A DNA stretch of 64,000 bases from Pseudomonas serboccidentalis (GCF_028830055.1 NZ_CP101655.1:558001-622000), one strand, 5' to 3'; numbered from the stretch's first letter, positions 25,587 through 35,715 are shown. Numbers and translations: made by a program. Notes: generated by a model from the letters alone, not told the origin.

Positions 25587-28072
25587 CAGGCGTTACCCTT
25601 GTCGGCGGATTTCTCCAGGTCGCCGACCATGCGTCTGATGCGATCGGCGAGTTTTTCCGAACTCATGCTTTCACGCATGCGCTCCACCAGCAGTGGAAAA
25701 CCGAGCGGCGTCGGGCGTTTGATCAGGTGCATATCCAGTTTCATCCGGTTGATCCGCTCCAAAGTCTGTTCCAGACGACGAATATCCAGCTCCTCGCGCA
25801 GGACTTCTTCCCCGGCCTGCGCCAGCAGCAGGTTGTCGGCGTCATATTGCTTGAACACTTCGAAAAACAGCCCGCTGGAGGCCTGCACCTGGCGAGTGCT
25901 TTTCGGCGCGCCGGGGTAGCCGGCGAACACCAGCCCGGCGATCCGGGCGATTTCGCGAAAACGTCGCAGCGCCAGTTCGCCGGCATTCAGGCTGGCCAGC
26001 ACATCCTCGAGCAGATGCAGAGGGCTGAGCAGCGCTGCATCAAGTTGCTCAGACCAATCGACCGGCGTGGCGCTGAGCAACTCCAGCCCGTAATCGTTGA
26101 CCGCGATCGAGAACGTCAGCGGCTGGCGCTGGCTCACGCGCCACGCCAACAGGCTGGCGAGCCCGAGATGCACTTGGCGCCCGGCAAACGGGTAAAGGAA
26201 CAGGTGCCAGCCTTCGCGGGACTTCAGCACCTCCACCAGCAGGCTGTCGGCGCTGGGCAGGCCCGACCAGCGCGCCTGGGTTTGCAGTAACGGTTGCAGC
26301 GCGTGCATTTCCGGTCCGGCGAACTGTCCCTGCGCCGCCGCACTGAAACGGCTGACCACGGCCTCGGCCAGTTCGTTGGAAAGTGGCATCCGTCCGCCAT
26401 TCCAGCGCGGTACGGCGGCTTTTTTCGCAGTGCTGCGTTTGACGTAGGCGGTCATGTTTTCCACCCGCACCAACTCCAGCAGACGCCCGGCAAACAGAAA
26501 GCCGTCGCCCGGTTTCAGTCGCGCAATAAAGCCTTCCTCGACGCTGCCCAACTGCTTGCCGCCGCCACCCTTGCTCCAGAACTTCAGGTTGATGCTCGCA
26601 TCGCTGACGATGGTGCCGATGCTCATGCGATGCCGTCGGGCCAGACGTGCATCGGGTACGCGCCACACACCATGTTCGTCCGGCTCGACCCGGCGGTAAT
26701 CCGGATAAGCCGTCAGAGAAAGTCCGCCGTGGCGTACGAACGCCAGCGCCCAGGCCCAGTCTGCCGGCGTCAGGTCACGATAAGCCCAGGCGCCACGAAC
26801 TTCTTCGTACAGCTCTTGCGCAAGAAAGCCACCGCCCAGAGCCATGCTGACCAGATGCTGCACCAGCACATCCAGCGGTTTGTAAGGTGACAGGCGCGGT
26901 TCGAGGCGCCGTTGCTCCACGGCATCGCGCGCGGCGGCGGCTTCGATCAGCTCCAGGCTGTGGGTCGGCACCAGCGTCACCCGCGAGGTGCGCCCTGGCG
27001 CGTGACCGGAGCGCCCGGCTCGCTGCATCAGTCGCGCCACGCCCTTGGCCGAACCGATTTGCAGCACTCGTTCCACCGGCAGGAAGTCCACGCCCAGGTC
27101 CAGACTCGAGGTGCAGACCACGGCTTTCAGGAGGCCGTCCTTCAACGCCAGTTCCACCCAGTCGCGGGTCTCGCGGGACAGTGAGCTGTGGTGCAGCGCA
27201 ATCAACCCGGCCCAGTCCGGCCGTGCGTCCAGTAATGCCTGATACCAGATTTCCGACTGTGCCCGGGTGTTGGTGAATACCAGGCTGCTGGCGCAGGCGT
27301 CGAGTTCGGCGACCACTTGCGGCAGCATCTTCAGACCGATGTGCCCGGCCCAGGGAAAGCGCTCGATGGCCGGTGGGATCAAGGTGTCGACCTTCAGCGC
27401 TTTGTCGCTTTGGCCCAGCACCGTCACGCCGCCGCCCTGTGGGATCAGTACTTGTTCGGCGTGGGACTGATTACCGAGGGTGGCGGAAACGCCCCACACG
27501 ATCAGATCGGGTTGCCAGTGGCGCAGGCGGGCCAGCGCCAGTTGCAGTTGCACACCGCGCTTGTTGCCGAGCAATTCGTGCCATTCATCGACGACGATCA
27601 TGCGCAGGCTCGACAGCGCGGTTTTTGCATCGGCGCGGGCGAGCAGCAGGGTCAGGCTTTCCGGGGTGGTGATCAGCGTGGTCGGCAGGCGTCGGCCCTG
27701 ACGGGCGCGTTCGGCGCTGCTGGTGTCGCCGGTGCGCAGGCCGATGCTCCACGGAATCTGCAAATCGCTGACCGGCGCTTGCAGGGCGCGGGCGGTGTCC
27801 GCGGCGAGGGCGCGCATCGGCGTGATCCACAGCACGGTCAACGGTTCGGCGGGCGCTTTGCGTTTTTGGGGGGCTGCGGCGGGAGGCTTGATGCGGGCGA
27901 AGCGATTGAGCGCCGCGAACCACACCGCGTAGGTTTTACCGGCCCCGGTGCTGGCGTGAAGCAGCCCCGACTGACCTTTTTTGACGGCGGCCCACACCTG
28001 CTTTTGAAAGGCGAACGGCTTCCAGCCGCGGGCGCTGAACCAGGTTTTTGCGAGGTCGGGAGTTTTCGCCAT
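25586..28072 (-). CDS. Ligase-associated DEXH-box helicase (Lhr-Core type)
   Basis: An 828-residue superfamily 2 helicase. Walker A is STGAGKTY (about 41-48), the DEXH box is [14 protein letters not shown] (about 170-183), SATLG follows, and motif VI reads [13 protein letters not shown] (about 368-380). The second half contains the winged-helix and Lhr-core domains. Lhr-Core enzymes translocate 3' to 5' on single-stranded DNA and unwind RNA-DNA hybrids. This branch is the one linked to pdeM, an ATP-dependent ligase and an MBL exonuclease. It lacks the long C-terminal extension of full Lhr. Confidence 0.92.
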   Translation of the reverse strand: MAKTPDLAKTWFSARGWKPFAFQKQVWAAVKKGQSGLLHASTGAGKTYAVWFAALNRFARIKPPAAAPQKRKAPAEPLTVLWITPMRALAADTARALQAPVSDLQIPWSIGLRTGDTSSAERARQGRRLPTTLITTPESLTLLLARADAKTALSSLRMIVVDEWHELLGNKRGVQLQLALARLRHWQPDLIVWGVSATLGNQSHAEQVLIPQGGGVTVLGQSDKALKVDTLIPPAIERFPWAGHIGLKMLPQVVAELDACASSLVFTNTRAQSEIWYQALLDARPDWAGLIALHHSSLSRETRDWVELALKDGLLKAVVCTSSLDLGVDFLPVERVLQIGSAKGVARLMQRAGRSGHAPGRTSRVTLVPTHSLELIEAAAARDAVEQRRLEPRLSPYKPLDVLVQHLVSMALGGGFLAQELYEEVRGAWAYRDLTPADWAWALAFVRHGGLSLTAYPDYRRVEPDEHGVWRVPDARLARRHRMSIGTIVSDASINLKFWSKGGGGKQLGSVEEGFIARLKPGDGFLFAGRLLELVRVENMTAYVKRSTAKKAAVPRWNGGRMPLSNELAEAVVSRFSAAAQGQFAGPEMHALQPLLQTQARWSGLPSADSLLVEVLKSREGWHLFLYPFAGRQVHLGLASLLAWRVSQRQPLTFSIAVNDYGLELLSATPVDWSEQLDAALLSPLHLLEDVLASLNAGELALRRFREIARIAGLVFAGYPGAPKSTRQVQASSGLFFEVFKQYDADNLLLAQAGEEVLREELDIRRLEQTLERINRMKLDMHLIKRPTPLGFPLLVERMRESMSSEKLADRIRRMVGDLEKSADKGNA

Positions 28073-28151
28073 GCCGGCTGCGCGCGCTCTGGAAGTGTTC
28101 TTCCAGTGACCACGCCGACGTACGAAAGGTTTAAAAACACCGCAATCTCAA

Positions 28152-28230
28152 TGTAGGAGCTGCCGCAGGCTGCGATCTTTTGATCTTGAAAGGCAACATC
28201 AAAAGATCGCAGCCTGCGGCAGCTCCTACA
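28152..28230. repeat. REP pair, family B
   Basis: Perfect inverted pair based on TGTAGGAGCTGCCGCAGGCT-GCGATCTTTTGAT. It lies between the helicase gene and the 3' end of the amino acid ABC operon, that is, at one junction of the apparent insertion between the two repair gene pairs. Confidence 0.88.
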
Positions 28231-28243
28231 GGGGGATTCGCGG

Positions 28244-29008
28244 TTACTTGAGGTTACCGCTGAGGAACTGCTTCAGCCGTTCGCTCTTCGGGTTGCCCAG
28301 CACGTCTTCCGGCGCGCCTTCTTCTTCCACCAGCCCTTGATGCAGGAACAACACCTGGCTGGAAACCTTGCGCGCAAAGCTCATTTCGTGCGTCACCATG
28401 ATCATGGTCCGGCCTTCCTCGGCCAGCCCCTGAATCACCCGCAGCACTTCGCCCACCAGCTCCGGATCGAGCGCCGAGGTCGGTTCGTCGAACAGCATCA
28501 CTTCCGGCTCCATCGCCAAGGCCCGGGCAATCGCTACCCGCTGTTGCTGGCCGCCAGAGAGAAACGCCGGGTACTGATCGGCGACCCGCGCCGGCAGGCC
28601 GACCTTGTCCAGGTAACGCCGGGCGCGGTCTTCGGCTTCCTGCTTGCTGCAACCCAGCACCCGGCGCGGGGCCATGGTGATGTTTTCCAGCACGGTCATG
28701 TGGCTCCACAGGTTGAAGTGCTGGAACACCATCGCCAGCCGCGTGCGCAGGCGTTGCAGTTCATTCGGGTCGGCGACGTGCATGCCGTGGCGGTCGGTGA
28801 CCATGCGGATCGCCTGGCCGTCCAGGCTCATGGCGCCGTCGTTGGGTTGTTCGAGAAAATTGATGCAGCGCAAAAAGGTGCTTTTGCCCGAGCCGCTGGC
28901 GCCGATCAGGCTGATCACGTCGCCAGTCTTGGCCTTGAGCGAAACGCCTTTGAGCACCTGATGGTCGCCATAGCTTTTGTGCAGGCCTTCAACGGTCAAT
29001 TTGTACAT
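28244..29008 (-). CDS. hisP: Basic amino acid ABC transporter, ATP-binding protein (HisP type)
   Basis: A 254-residue ABC ATPase. Walker [10 protein letters not shown] (36-44), Q-loop, signature [15 protein letters not shown] (about 156-170), Walker B VMLFDEP and the switch histidine in [10 protein letters not shown] are all present. It resembles HisP/AotP of the polar amino acid family and should energise the two permeases encoded upstream. It is the last gene of the argT-hisQ-hisM-hydrolase-hisP operon. Substrate specificity cannot be fixed from the ATPase. Confidence 0.9.
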   Translation of the reverse strand: MYKLTVEGLHKSYGDHQVLKGVSLKAKTGDVISLIGASGSGKSTFLRCINFLEQPNDGAMSLDGQAIRMVTDRHGMHVADPNELQRLRTRLAMVFQHFNLWSHMTVLENITMAPRRVLGCSKQEAEDRARRYLDKVGLPARVADQYPAFLSGGQQQRVAIARALAMEPEVMLFDEPTSALDPELVGEVLRVIQGLAEEGRTMIMVTHEMSFARKVSSQVLFLHQGLVEEEGAPEDVLGNPKSERLKQFLSGNLK

Positions 29009-29021
29009 GAGACAGACATCC

Positions 29022-30140
29022 TCAAGGCGAAAGTAGGTAGCCGCTGCGATAGGCTTCGGCGCCCGCCACGTGGGCGATCACCATGCCGGCAGTGGCCATG
29101 CGTCGCAGCGAGCGGGCGTACATCACGCCGGCAGCGGTGCAGCAAATGGGGGTTACCCGATCACTGATCGGGTCGATGATTTCGGCGATCTGTTGCCCGG
29201 CTTGCAGGTATTGCCCGGCCGTGGCGGTGTACACCAGCAAGCCGCCCACCGGCGTGGTCACCGGTTCGACGCCGGCCAGTGGCGTGGCGGGGAATGGCAA
29301 GGACGGCTGCGGCCTGGTTTCGCCGACAATTGCATCGAACTGGATCAGGTAATCGATCAACGCCTGGCAGTCGCGGCTGGCCATCGGGTGATTGACGTCA
29401 CCCTGGCCGCGCAATTCCACGGTCACCGAAAAACTGCCCAGCGGAATGTCGAAGTGTTCGCCGAAACGCTCCTTCAGTTGCCACCAGAGCAGGGTGAAAC
29501 ATTCGTCGAACGACTGGCCGCCGGAGTCGGTGGCCAGCAGGCTGGCCTGGGCTTCGATGTAGCGCGCCAGCGGTTCGACCTGCGGCCACGCCTCGGGGGT
29601 GGTGTAGAGGTGAACCACCGATTCGAAATCGCAGTGCAGGTCCAGCACCATGTCGGCATCGCACGCCAGCCGTTGCAGGGTCAGGCGCTGGGATTGCAGT
29701 TGCGTGGCGGGTATCTGGCGGGCGAGGGCGTTGCGCAGGCTGGCGCGGATCAGCTCAAGGTTGCGTTGCGGGTCATCGCCGAGCTTGCCCTCGATGTCGT
29801 TGCCGATTTCTTCGCTGAGGTCGACGAACCAGCGATTGAAATTCTGCCCGCTCTCCATTTCGTAGCGGCCCAGCGGCACATCCATCAGCACTTGTTCGAG
29901 GCCGACCGGATTGGCCACCGGCACCAGCACGATCTGGCTGCGCAGGCGCCCGGCGGCTTCCAGCTCCGCCAGGCGCTGTTTGAGGTGCCAGGCCACCAGC
30001 ATGCCGGGCATTTCGTCGGCATGCAGCGAAGACTGGATGTAGATCTTGCCTTGGGCCTGCTCCGGGCCGAAGTGGAAGCTGTGGATCTGTCGTGCGGTCC
30101 CCGGCACCGGGGCCAACAGGTCATGAATCTGGTGTCGCAT
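29022..30140 (-). CDS. Succinylglutamate desuccinylase/aspartoacylase family hydrolase
   Basis: A 372-residue zinc-dependent carboxypeptidase-fold protein. Zinc ligands appear as [10 protein letters not shown] (H-x-x-E, about 38-47) and DLHCD (about 170-174), and the catalytic Glu is likely in [10 protein letters not shown] (about 235-244). The family removes acyl groups from N-acyl amino acids or related amides. It lies between permease and ATPase genes of an amino acid ABC operon (11 bases from hisM), so it probably acts on an imported N-acylated or amide-linked amino acid. That is inference. The ATG at 30140 gives full family length; the frame is open further upstream but over the permease gene. 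Confidence 0.85.
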   Translation of the reverse strand: MRHQIHDLLAPVPGTARQIHSFHFGPEQAQGKIYIQSSLHADEMPGMLVAWHLKQRLAELEAAGRLRSQIVLVPVANPVGLEQVLMDVPLGRYEMESGQNFNRWFVDLSEEIGNDIEGKLGDDPQRNLELIRASLRNALARQIPATQLQSQRLTLQRLACDADMVLDLHCDFESVVHLYTTPEAWPQVEPLARYIEAQASLLATDSGGQSFDECFTLLWWQLKERFGEHFDIPLGSFSVTVELRGQGDVNHPMASRDCQALIDYLIQFDAIVGETRPQPSLPFPATPLAGVEPVTTPVGGLLVYTATAGQYLQAGQQIAEIIDPISDRVTPICCTAAGVMYARSLRRMATAGMVIAHVAGAEAYRSGYLLSP

Positions 30141-30151
30141 TACAGGTTTTC

Positions 30152-30862
30152 CTAGTGGGTCGGCCCGAGGAAGGCCAGCCATCGGCGTTCGGCGAGGCGG
30201 AACAGGCCGACCAGCGCAAAGGTTATGGTCAGGTAGATCAGCGCGGCGATGCCGAACGACTGGAAGGTCAGGTAGGTCGCCGAGTTGGCGTCCCGCGCCA
30301 CTTTCAGAATGTCGGGAATGGTCGCGGTGAAGGCCACGGTGGTCGAGTGCAGCATCAGGATCACTTCGTTGCTGTAATACGGCAACGAACGGCGCAGCGC
30401 CGAAGGCATGATCACGTAGGCGTACAGCTTCCAGCCGGTCAGACCGTAGGCCTTGGCCGCTTCGACTTCGCCGTGGTTCATGCTGCGGATCGCCCCGGCG
30501 AAAATCTCCGTGGTGTAGGCGCAGGTGTTCAGGGCAAACGCCAGGATCGTGCAGTTCATCGCATCGCGAAAGAAACTGTCGAGCAGCGGCTGCGCGCGCA
30601 CGGCGGCGAGGCTGTAGATGCCGGTGTAGCAAATCAGCAACTGGATATACAGCGGCGTGCCACGGAACAGGTAGGTGTAGAACTGCACCGGCCAGCGCAC
30701 ATAGAAGTGCGAGGAAACCCGGGCGATCGACAGCGGAATCGACACCAGGAAGCCAATGAAGATCGACGCGCTGAGCAGCCACAGGGTCATGGCCAGCCCG
30801 GTGATGTTGGTGCCGTCGGTATAAAGGAAGGGTTTCCAGTATTCCTGCAGGAGTTCGATCAT
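30152..30862 (-). CDS. hisM: Basic amino acid ABC transporter permease (HisM type)
   Basis: A 236-residue inner-membrane protein with about five transmembrane helices. The ATPase-contact loop (EAA motif) is visible as EVEAAKAYGLTGWKLYAYVIMPSALRRSLP (about 131-160), and the family FRGTPLYIQL is near 67-76. It pairs with the HisQ-type permease, whose stop codon overlaps its start by four bases (ATGA). Confidence 0.92.
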   Translation of the reverse strand: MIELLQEYWKPFLYTDGTNITGLAMTLWLLSASIFIGFLVSIPLSIARVSSHFYVRWPVQFYTYLFRGTPLYIQLLICYTGIYSLAAVRAQPLLDSFFRDAMNCTILAFALNTCAYTTEIFAGAIRSMNHGEVEAAKAYGLTGWKLYAYVIMPSALRRSLPYYSNEVILMLHSTTVAFTATIPDILKVARDANSATYLTFQSFGIAALIYLTITFALVGLFRLAERRWLAFLGPTH

Positions 30863-31587
30863 CGTACAGCCTCCCGTGCGCCGGCGGCGTAACGGCGCTC
30901 GAGCCAGCGCAGGATGACGTTCGAAGCACTGGTGATCAGCAGATAGATCAAGGCGGCGAGTACCAGGAAGTAGAACAGTTGATAGGTGCTTTTACCGGCG
31001 TCCTGCGCGGCCTTGACCAGATCGGCCAGGCCGATGATCGACACCAGCGCGGTGGCTTTGAGCATCACCATCCAGTTATTGCCGATGCCCGGCAGGGCGA
31101 AGCGCATCATTTGCGGGAAGACCACGAAGCGAAAGCGCTGGCCGCGTTTGAGGCCGTAGGCGGTGGCCGCTTCGACCTGACCGCGTGGCACAGCGAGGAT
31201 CGCCCCACGGAAGGTTTCGGTGAAATACGCTCCGTAGATGAAGCCCAGGGTGATCACCCCGGCGGTAAAGGAGTCGATCTCGATGTAATCCCACTCCATG
31301 ACGTCGGTCAGCGCGGTCAGCCAGGTTTGCAGGCTGTAGAAGATCAACAGCATCAGCACCAGGTCCGGCACTCCGCGAATCAACGTGGTGTAGAGCTGGG
31401 CAGGCAGGCGCAGCAGTCTGGATTTCGACAGTTTGGCACTGGCGCCCAAGAGGCCGAGCAACACGGCCACCAGCAGCGACAACGCCGACAATTTGATGGT
31501 CATCCAGGTGCCTTCCAACAGCAACGGACCGAAGCCCTTGAGGCTGAAGGCGGAGAGCCCCAGATTTTGTAAGAGGTTTTCGAACAT
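30859..31587 (-). CDS. hisQ: Basic amino acid ABC transporter permease (HisQ type)
   Basis: A 242-residue inner-membrane permease. The EAA loop reads QVEAATAYGLKRGQRFRFVVFPQMMRFALPG (about 136-166) and IRGVPDLVLMLLIFY lies near 68-82. It forms a heterodimer with HisM. It follows the binding-protein gene after a 57-base gap that contains a strong hairpin, which probably lowers its expression relative to argT. Confidence 0.92.
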   Translation of the reverse strand: MFENLLQNLGLSAFSLKGFGPLLLEGTWMTIKLSALSLLVAVLLGLLGASAKLSKSRLLRLPAQLYTTLIRGVPDLVLMLLIFYSLQTWLTALTDVMEWDYIEIDSFTAGVITLGFIYGAYFTETFRGAILAVPRGQVEAATAYGLKRGQRFRFVVFPQMMRFALPGIGNNWMVMLKATALVSIIGLADLVKAAQDAGKSTYQLFYFLVLAALIYLLITSASNVILRWLERRYAAGAREAVR

Positions 31588-31614
31588 AAATCAGCAACCT
31601 GAGCGGATGGAAAA

Positions 31615-31638
31615 GGCGCCCATCGAGTGATGGGCGCC
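31615..31638 (-). terminator. Intercistronic hairpin between argT and hisQ
   Basis: GGCGCCCATC and GATGGGCGCC form a perfect 10-bp stem with a four-base loop, followed on the minus strand by TTTT. It starts six bases past the argT stop. Such hairpins in binding-protein operons partly terminate or protect the upstream message so the binding protein is made in excess. Confidence 0.7.
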
Positions 31639-31644
31639 GGGGCA

Positions 31645-32427
31645 TTATTTGCCGCTGTACAGATTCAGATCGCCAAAGTGTTTCTTTTGAATCTCGGCGT
31701 ATTTGCCGTCATCGTGTAACGCTTTGATACCTTTATCTAAAAGCGCCTTCAGCTCTTTGTTACCTTTCTTAATACCGACAGCGGTTTTGGCTGGCAGCAA
31801 TTCGCTGTCGACCGGCTTGCTGACTTCGTAGCCGGCGCCATCCGGCGTCTTCAAAAAGCCCAGTTCGGCTTGCAGCATGTCCTGGATCGAGGCGTCGAGA
31901 CGGCCGTTTTTCAGGTCGGCGTACACCTGATCCTGGTTGGCGTAAGCCTGGATTTTCACCCCGGCCTTCTCCAGTACGGCCTTGGCGTAGGCTTCCTGAA
32001 TGGTGCCTTGCTCGTAACCGACGGACTTGCCTTTGAGGGACGCGACGTCATCGCTCAGGCCGGAACCCTTCTTGAACACATAGGAAGTCGGGCCGGAGAA
32101 CAGCTCGCTGGAGAAGTCGATCGCCTTTTCACGGGCCGGGGTCACGGTCATCGACGAGATCACACCGTCGAATTTGTTGGCGTTGAGGCCCGGAATCATG
32201 CCGTCGAAGTCGCTTTCAACCCACTTGCACTTGACCTTCAGCTCGGCGCAGATCGCGTTGCCCAGGTCGATGTCGAAGCCCACCAGGCTGCCGTCGGCCG
32301 CTTTCGACTCGAACGGTGCGTAGGAAGGATCAACGCCAAAACGCAGCTCTTTGTATTCCTTGGCCAGCGCGGAGCCGGCGGCCATGCACAACGCCAGTGC
32401 AGAAAGGGTCAGCAATGCTTTTTTCAT
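31645..32427 (-). CDS. argT: Lysine/arginine/ornithine-type periplasmic binding protein
   Basis: A 260-residue exported solute-binding protein: signal peptide (1-22, cleaved after SALA) and the polar amino acid binding fold with KELRFGVDPSYAPFESKAADGSLVGFDIDLGNAIC and the ligand-carboxylate region SSMTVTPAREKAIDFS (about 90-105). The tyrosine and aspartate positions resemble LAO/HisJ/AotJ proteins, so the ligand should be a basic amino acid, but arginine, ornithine, lysine and histidine cannot be told apart here. First gene of a five-gene operon. Confidence 0.88.
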   Translation of the reverse strand: MKKALLTLSALALCMAAGSALAKEYKELRFGVDPSYAPFESKAADGSLVGFDIDLGNAICAELKVKCKWVESDFDGMIPGLNANKFDGVISSMTVTPAREKAIDFSSELFSGPTSYVFKKGSGLSDDVASLKGKSVGYEQGTIQEAYAKAVLEKAGVKIQAYANQDQVYADLKNGRLDASIQDMLQAELGFLKTPDGAGYEVSKPVDSELLPAKTAVGIKKGNKELKALLDKGIKALHDDGKYAEIQKKHFGDLNLYSGK

Positions 32428-32815
32428 TATTCAATCCCTAAGAACCAATATGAGCGCTTGTGGCGCAGAATTATTGTTACTGGAACGCGTACGACCTATA
32501 GAAAGTAGCAATTTCCGAACCAGAGTCCCGAACAAGTGTTTTAAAAGGTTGGGATTGAGGGATGCGGAAGGGATTGGTGCATGGAAATGGACATTGTCGA
32601 TGCCTTGCACCAATGCAGGTCAACGACGAGTTTTCTGTAGAAAGTGAAACTTTGTGGCGAGGGGGCTTGCCTCCGTTGGGCAGCGAAGCGGCCCCGGGCT
32701 ATTCCAGTAAAATCGGGCATCCAGGGTTTACGACTGCTGCGCAGCCGAACGGGGGCAAGCCCCCTCACCACAGGTAATCTCAGTTAGCCAAAGATCAGTG
32801 TCCCGGAAAACCGGG
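32428..32815. other. Gene-free stretch between argT and the DNA ligase gene
   Basis: 388 bases. The part to about 32600 is the AT-richer promoter and leader region of argT; it shows no clear riboswitch-like structure. The part 32653-32772 is a family C REP pair. Nothing else is visible. It marks the second junction between the ABC operon and the repair genes. Confidence 0.5.
32653..32772. repeat. REP pair, family C
   Basis: Outer inverted arms TGTGGCGAGGGGGCTTGCCT-CCGTT and AACGGGGGCAAGCCCCCTCA-CCACA enclose about 70 bases with shorter complementary segments. Members of the same family occur at 38311, 44002 and 55081. Confidence 0.82.
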
Positions 32816-34504
32816 TCAGGCCAGCAGATCCTGCAGCGTCGCCAGGCTATCGGCCTCATCCACGCTCTTGTCCTGCCGCCAGCGCAGCATGCGCGGAAAG
32901 CGCACGGCGATCCCGCTCTTGTGCCGCCGCGACAGGGCGATGCCTTCGAAACCCAGCTCGAACACCAGGCTCGGCTTGACGCTGCTGACCGGGCCGAATT
33001 TTTCCACGGTGGTTTTGCGCACGATGCTGTCGACCTGGCGCATTTCCTCATCGGTCAATCCCGAATAGGCCTTGGCGAAGGGCACCAGCGCCCGTTGGCT
33101 GGACTCGGGCGGACCGTCCCACACCGCAAAGGTGTAATCGCTGTACAGGCTGGCGCGTCGACCATGGCCGCGCTGGGCGTAGATCAATACGGCATCGACG
33201 CTGAACGGGTCGACCTTCCACTTCCACCACACGCCCATGTCCTTGGTCCGGCCCACGCCATACAGCGCGTCGCAGGCCTTGAGCATCATGCCCTCGACCC
33301 CCAGCCGCCGCGACGCTTCACGCTGGCGCGCGAGGTCTGACCAGTCGCTGCCGGTGAGTACCGGCGAGGGCAGTAACACCGGGGTGTTACTGCGGGCGAT
33401 CACCAGTTCCAGTTGCGCACGCCGTTCAACCTGCGGGCGGTTGCGCCAGTCATCGCCCTGCCATTCCAGCAAGTCGTAGGCGAGCACCACCACCGGCACC
33501 TCTTCGAGGATCTTCTTGTCGAGGGTCTTGCGTCCGATACGTTGCTGCAGCAGGGCGAACGGTTGCACGGCCGGCGGTGTGCTCGATTGTGGATCGAAGG
33601 CGTCTTCGGTGGTCGGGTGGGTGCTTTTCCAGACCACGATTTCGCCATCGATCACCGTGCCATCCGGCAAGCCGTGCACCAGAACGTCCAATTCCGGGAA
33701 GCGCTCGGTGACCAGTTCCTCACCCCGCGACCAGACCCACAGTCGCCCGTCACGCTTGACCACCTGCGCGCGGATGCCATCCCACTTCCATTCCACCTGC
33801 CAGTTGCTCGCCGGCCCCAGCAGCGCTTCAAAGTCTTCCACCGGTTGCGACAAAGCATGCGCGAGGAAGAACGGGTAGGGCTGGCCGCCGCGCTGGGCGT
33901 GTTCGTTCTCGGACTCCGGAGCGATCAGTTTCAGGTAGCTGGCGGCATTCGGCCGGTTCGACAGATCGGTGTAACCCACTAGCCGCTGCGCCACGCGTTT
34001 GCTGTCGAGGCCGGCCATCGACGCCAAAGCACGGGTGACCAGCAGTTTCGATACGCCAACACGGAAGCTGCCAGTGATCAATTTGATGCACAGCATCAGG
34101 CTTGGCCGATCCAGTTGCGCCCATAGCACGGGGAGCTGGCGGGCGAGGTATTCCGGGGTTTCACCGCGCAGCGGCAGCAGTGTGTGTTCGATCCATTCGG
34201 CAAGGCCTGCGTCGGAGCTGTGCGGGTTTTCCGGCAGCACCAGCGAAATGGTTTCCGCCAGATCGCCGACCGCCTGGTAACTCTCTTCGAACAACCACGG
34301 CTGCAGCCCCGAGATCTCGACGGCCAGCTCACGCAGGATGCGCACTGGCACCAGTTGTCGCGGACGCCCGCCGGACAGAAAGTACACCGCCCATGCCGCA
34401 TCCTGCGGTGCGGCCTGGGCGAAGTAGGTTTGCATCGCCGCCAGTTTGGCGTTGCTGGACGTGGTGGCGTCGAGTTCGGCATACAGCTCGGCGAAGGCTT
34501 TCAT
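32816..34504 (-). CDS. ATP-dependent DNA ligase of the ligase-associated repair cassette
   Basis: A 562-residue ATP-dependent ligase. Residues 1-200 form an N-terminal DNA-binding domain, the nucleotidyltransferase motif I is K240-W-D-G, and further motifs include DGEIVVWK and GVEGMMLKACDALYGVGRTKDMGVWWKWKVD. The C-terminal OB-fold ends in a basic stretch. Pseudomonas has a separate NAD-dependent LigA, so this enzyme is a repair ligase. The start codon overlaps the exonuclease stop by four bases (ATGA). Confidence 0.93.
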   Translation of the reverse strand: MKAFAELYAELDATTSSNAKLAAMQTYFAQAAPQDAAWAVYFLSGGRPRQLVPVRILRELAVEISGLQPWLFEESYQAVGDLAETISLVLPENPHSSDAGLAEWIEHTLLPLRGETPEYLARQLPVLWAQLDRPSLMLCIKLITGSFRVGVSKLLVTRALASMAGLDSKRVAQRLVGYTDLSNRPNAASYLKLIAPESENEHAQRGGQPYPFFLAHALSQPVEDFEALLGPASNWQVEWKWDGIRAQVVKRDGRLWVWSRGEELVTERFPELDVLVHGLPDGTVIDGEIVVWKSTHPTTEDAFDPQSSTPPAVQPFALLQQRIGRKTLDKKILEEVPVVVLAYDLLEWQGDDWRNRPQVERRAQLELVIARSNTPVLLPSPVLTGSDWSDLARQREASRRLGVEGMMLKACDALYGVGRTKDMGVWWKWKVDPFSVDAVLIYAQRGHGRRASLYSDYTFAVWDGPPESSQRALVPFAKAYSGLTDEEMRQVDSIVRKTTVEKFGPVSSVKPSLVFELGFEGIALSRRHKSGIAVRFPRMLRWRQDKSVDEADSLATLQDLLA

Positions 34505-35535
34505 GCTTGCACCTCGGCGATGGCCGGCTCGACGCCAATGTTTTCCTCTTCGTCGTCGCCGTATTCGGTGTTGAATCCCTGCGCATCCAGGCCTTGTTCG
34601 CGCAGATGGCGCACCAGCACGCCAATCGAGCCGTGGGTGACCATCACGCGCTCGGCGCCGGTCTGGTTGATGGCCCACAGCAGACCGGGCCAGTCGGCGT
34701 GATCCGACAGCACGAAGCCGCGATCCACGCCACGCCGCCGGCGAGTGCCGCGCAGGCGCATCCAGCCGCTGGCGAAGGTGTCGCTGTAGTCACCGAAACG
34801 GCGCATCCAGTTGCTGCCGCCCGCTGAGGGCGGGGCAATAACCAGCGCCTGACGCATGATCGGGTCGGACTTTTTCACATCGCCGGCGTAGAGGGTCGGC
34901 GGCAGGTACACCCCGGCCTCGCGGTAGACCCGGTTTAGCGGTTCGACCGCGCCATGGCTGAGGATCGGCCCGAGGCTGGCGTCGATGCCATGCAGAATTC
35001 GCTGGGCCTTGCCGAACGAATAGCAGAACAACACGCTGGCCTTGCCGGCGGCGATGTTCGCCTGCCACCACTGGTTGATCTCGCTGAACACTTGGGCTTG
35101 CGGCTGCCAGCGATAGATCGGCAGGCCAAAGGTCGATTCGGTGATGAAGGTGTGGCAACGCACCGGTTCGAACGGTGCGCAGGTGCCATCGGGTTCGACC
35201 TTGTAGTCGCCGGACGCGACCCAGACTTCGCCGCCGTATTCCAGGCGCACCTGGGCCGAACCGAGCACATGGCCGGCGGGATGGAAACTCAAGGTCACCC
35301 CGTGGTGGGTCAGAGGCTGACCGTAGGCAAGCGTCTGCAGGTTGATGTCCTGACCCAGACGCGCACGCAAAATCCCTTCGCTGGCACTGCTGGCAAGGTA
35401 GTGCTGGTTACCGCCACGGGCATGATCGCCGTGGGCATGGGTGATCACCGAGCGTTCGACCGGGCGCCATGGATCAATGTAGAAATCCCCGGCAGGGCAG
35501 TACAAACCTTCGGGGCGGGCGATAACTAGATCCAT
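34501..35535 (-). CDS. Ligase-associated DNA exonuclease (MBL/beta-CASP fold)
   Basis: A 344-residue metallo-beta-lactamase fold nuclease. The zinc motif is H33-A-H-G-D-H38, preceded by D21 in YIDPWRPV, and later motifs FHPAGHVLGS, ASGDYK and a C-terminal HADWPGLL and THGS follow the beta-CASP nuclease layout of SNM1/CPSF73-like enzymes. It is translationally coupled to the ATP-dependent ligase and belongs with pdeM and the Lhr-type helicase to one repair cassette that is split in this genome. Confidence 0.92.
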   Translation of the reverse strand: MDLVIARPEGLYCPAGDFYIDPWRPVERSVITHAHGDHARGGNQHYLASSASEGILRARLGQDINLQTLAYGQPLTHHGVTLSFHPAGHVLGSAQVRLEYGGEVWVASGDYKVEPDGTCAPFEPVRCHTFITESTFGLPIYRWQPQAQVFSEINQWWQANIAAGKASVLFCYSFGKAQRILHGIDASLGPILSHGAVEPLNRVYREAGVYLPPTLYAGDVKKSDPIMRQALVIAPPSAGGSNWMRRFGDYSDTFASGWMRLRGTRRRRGVDRGFVLSDHADWPGLLWAINQTGAERVMVTHGSIGVLVRHLREQGLDAQGFNTEYGDDEEENIGVEPAIAEVQA

Positions 35536-35621
35536 GTCGTTACCAGAATGGAGGGGCTTGTTAGCTATGAGGTTGGCGGGAGTCTGGAAGTTCTATCGAG
35601 TTTTTATGTGGGGCGAAAAGC

Positions 35622-35702
35622 AAAAGATCGCCGCCTTCGGCAGCTCCTACAGGATGTTCACCATTCCCATGTAGGAGCTGCCGAAGGCTGCGATCTTTTG
35701 AT
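35622..35702. repeat. REP pair, family B
   Basis: Inverted pair GCAAAAGATCGCCGCCTTCG-GCAGCTCCTACAGG with its complement; one mismatch (CGCCGCC/GCTGCG). Located upstream of the exonuclease gene and downstream of the acylase gene. Confidence 0.85.
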
Positions 35703-35715
35703 CTTGCTCTAGAGC

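Noticed and set aside
32428..32652. Riboswitch upstream of the amino acid ABC operon
   Set aside because: No lysine-riboswitch-like core or convincing terminator/antiterminator pair is visible.
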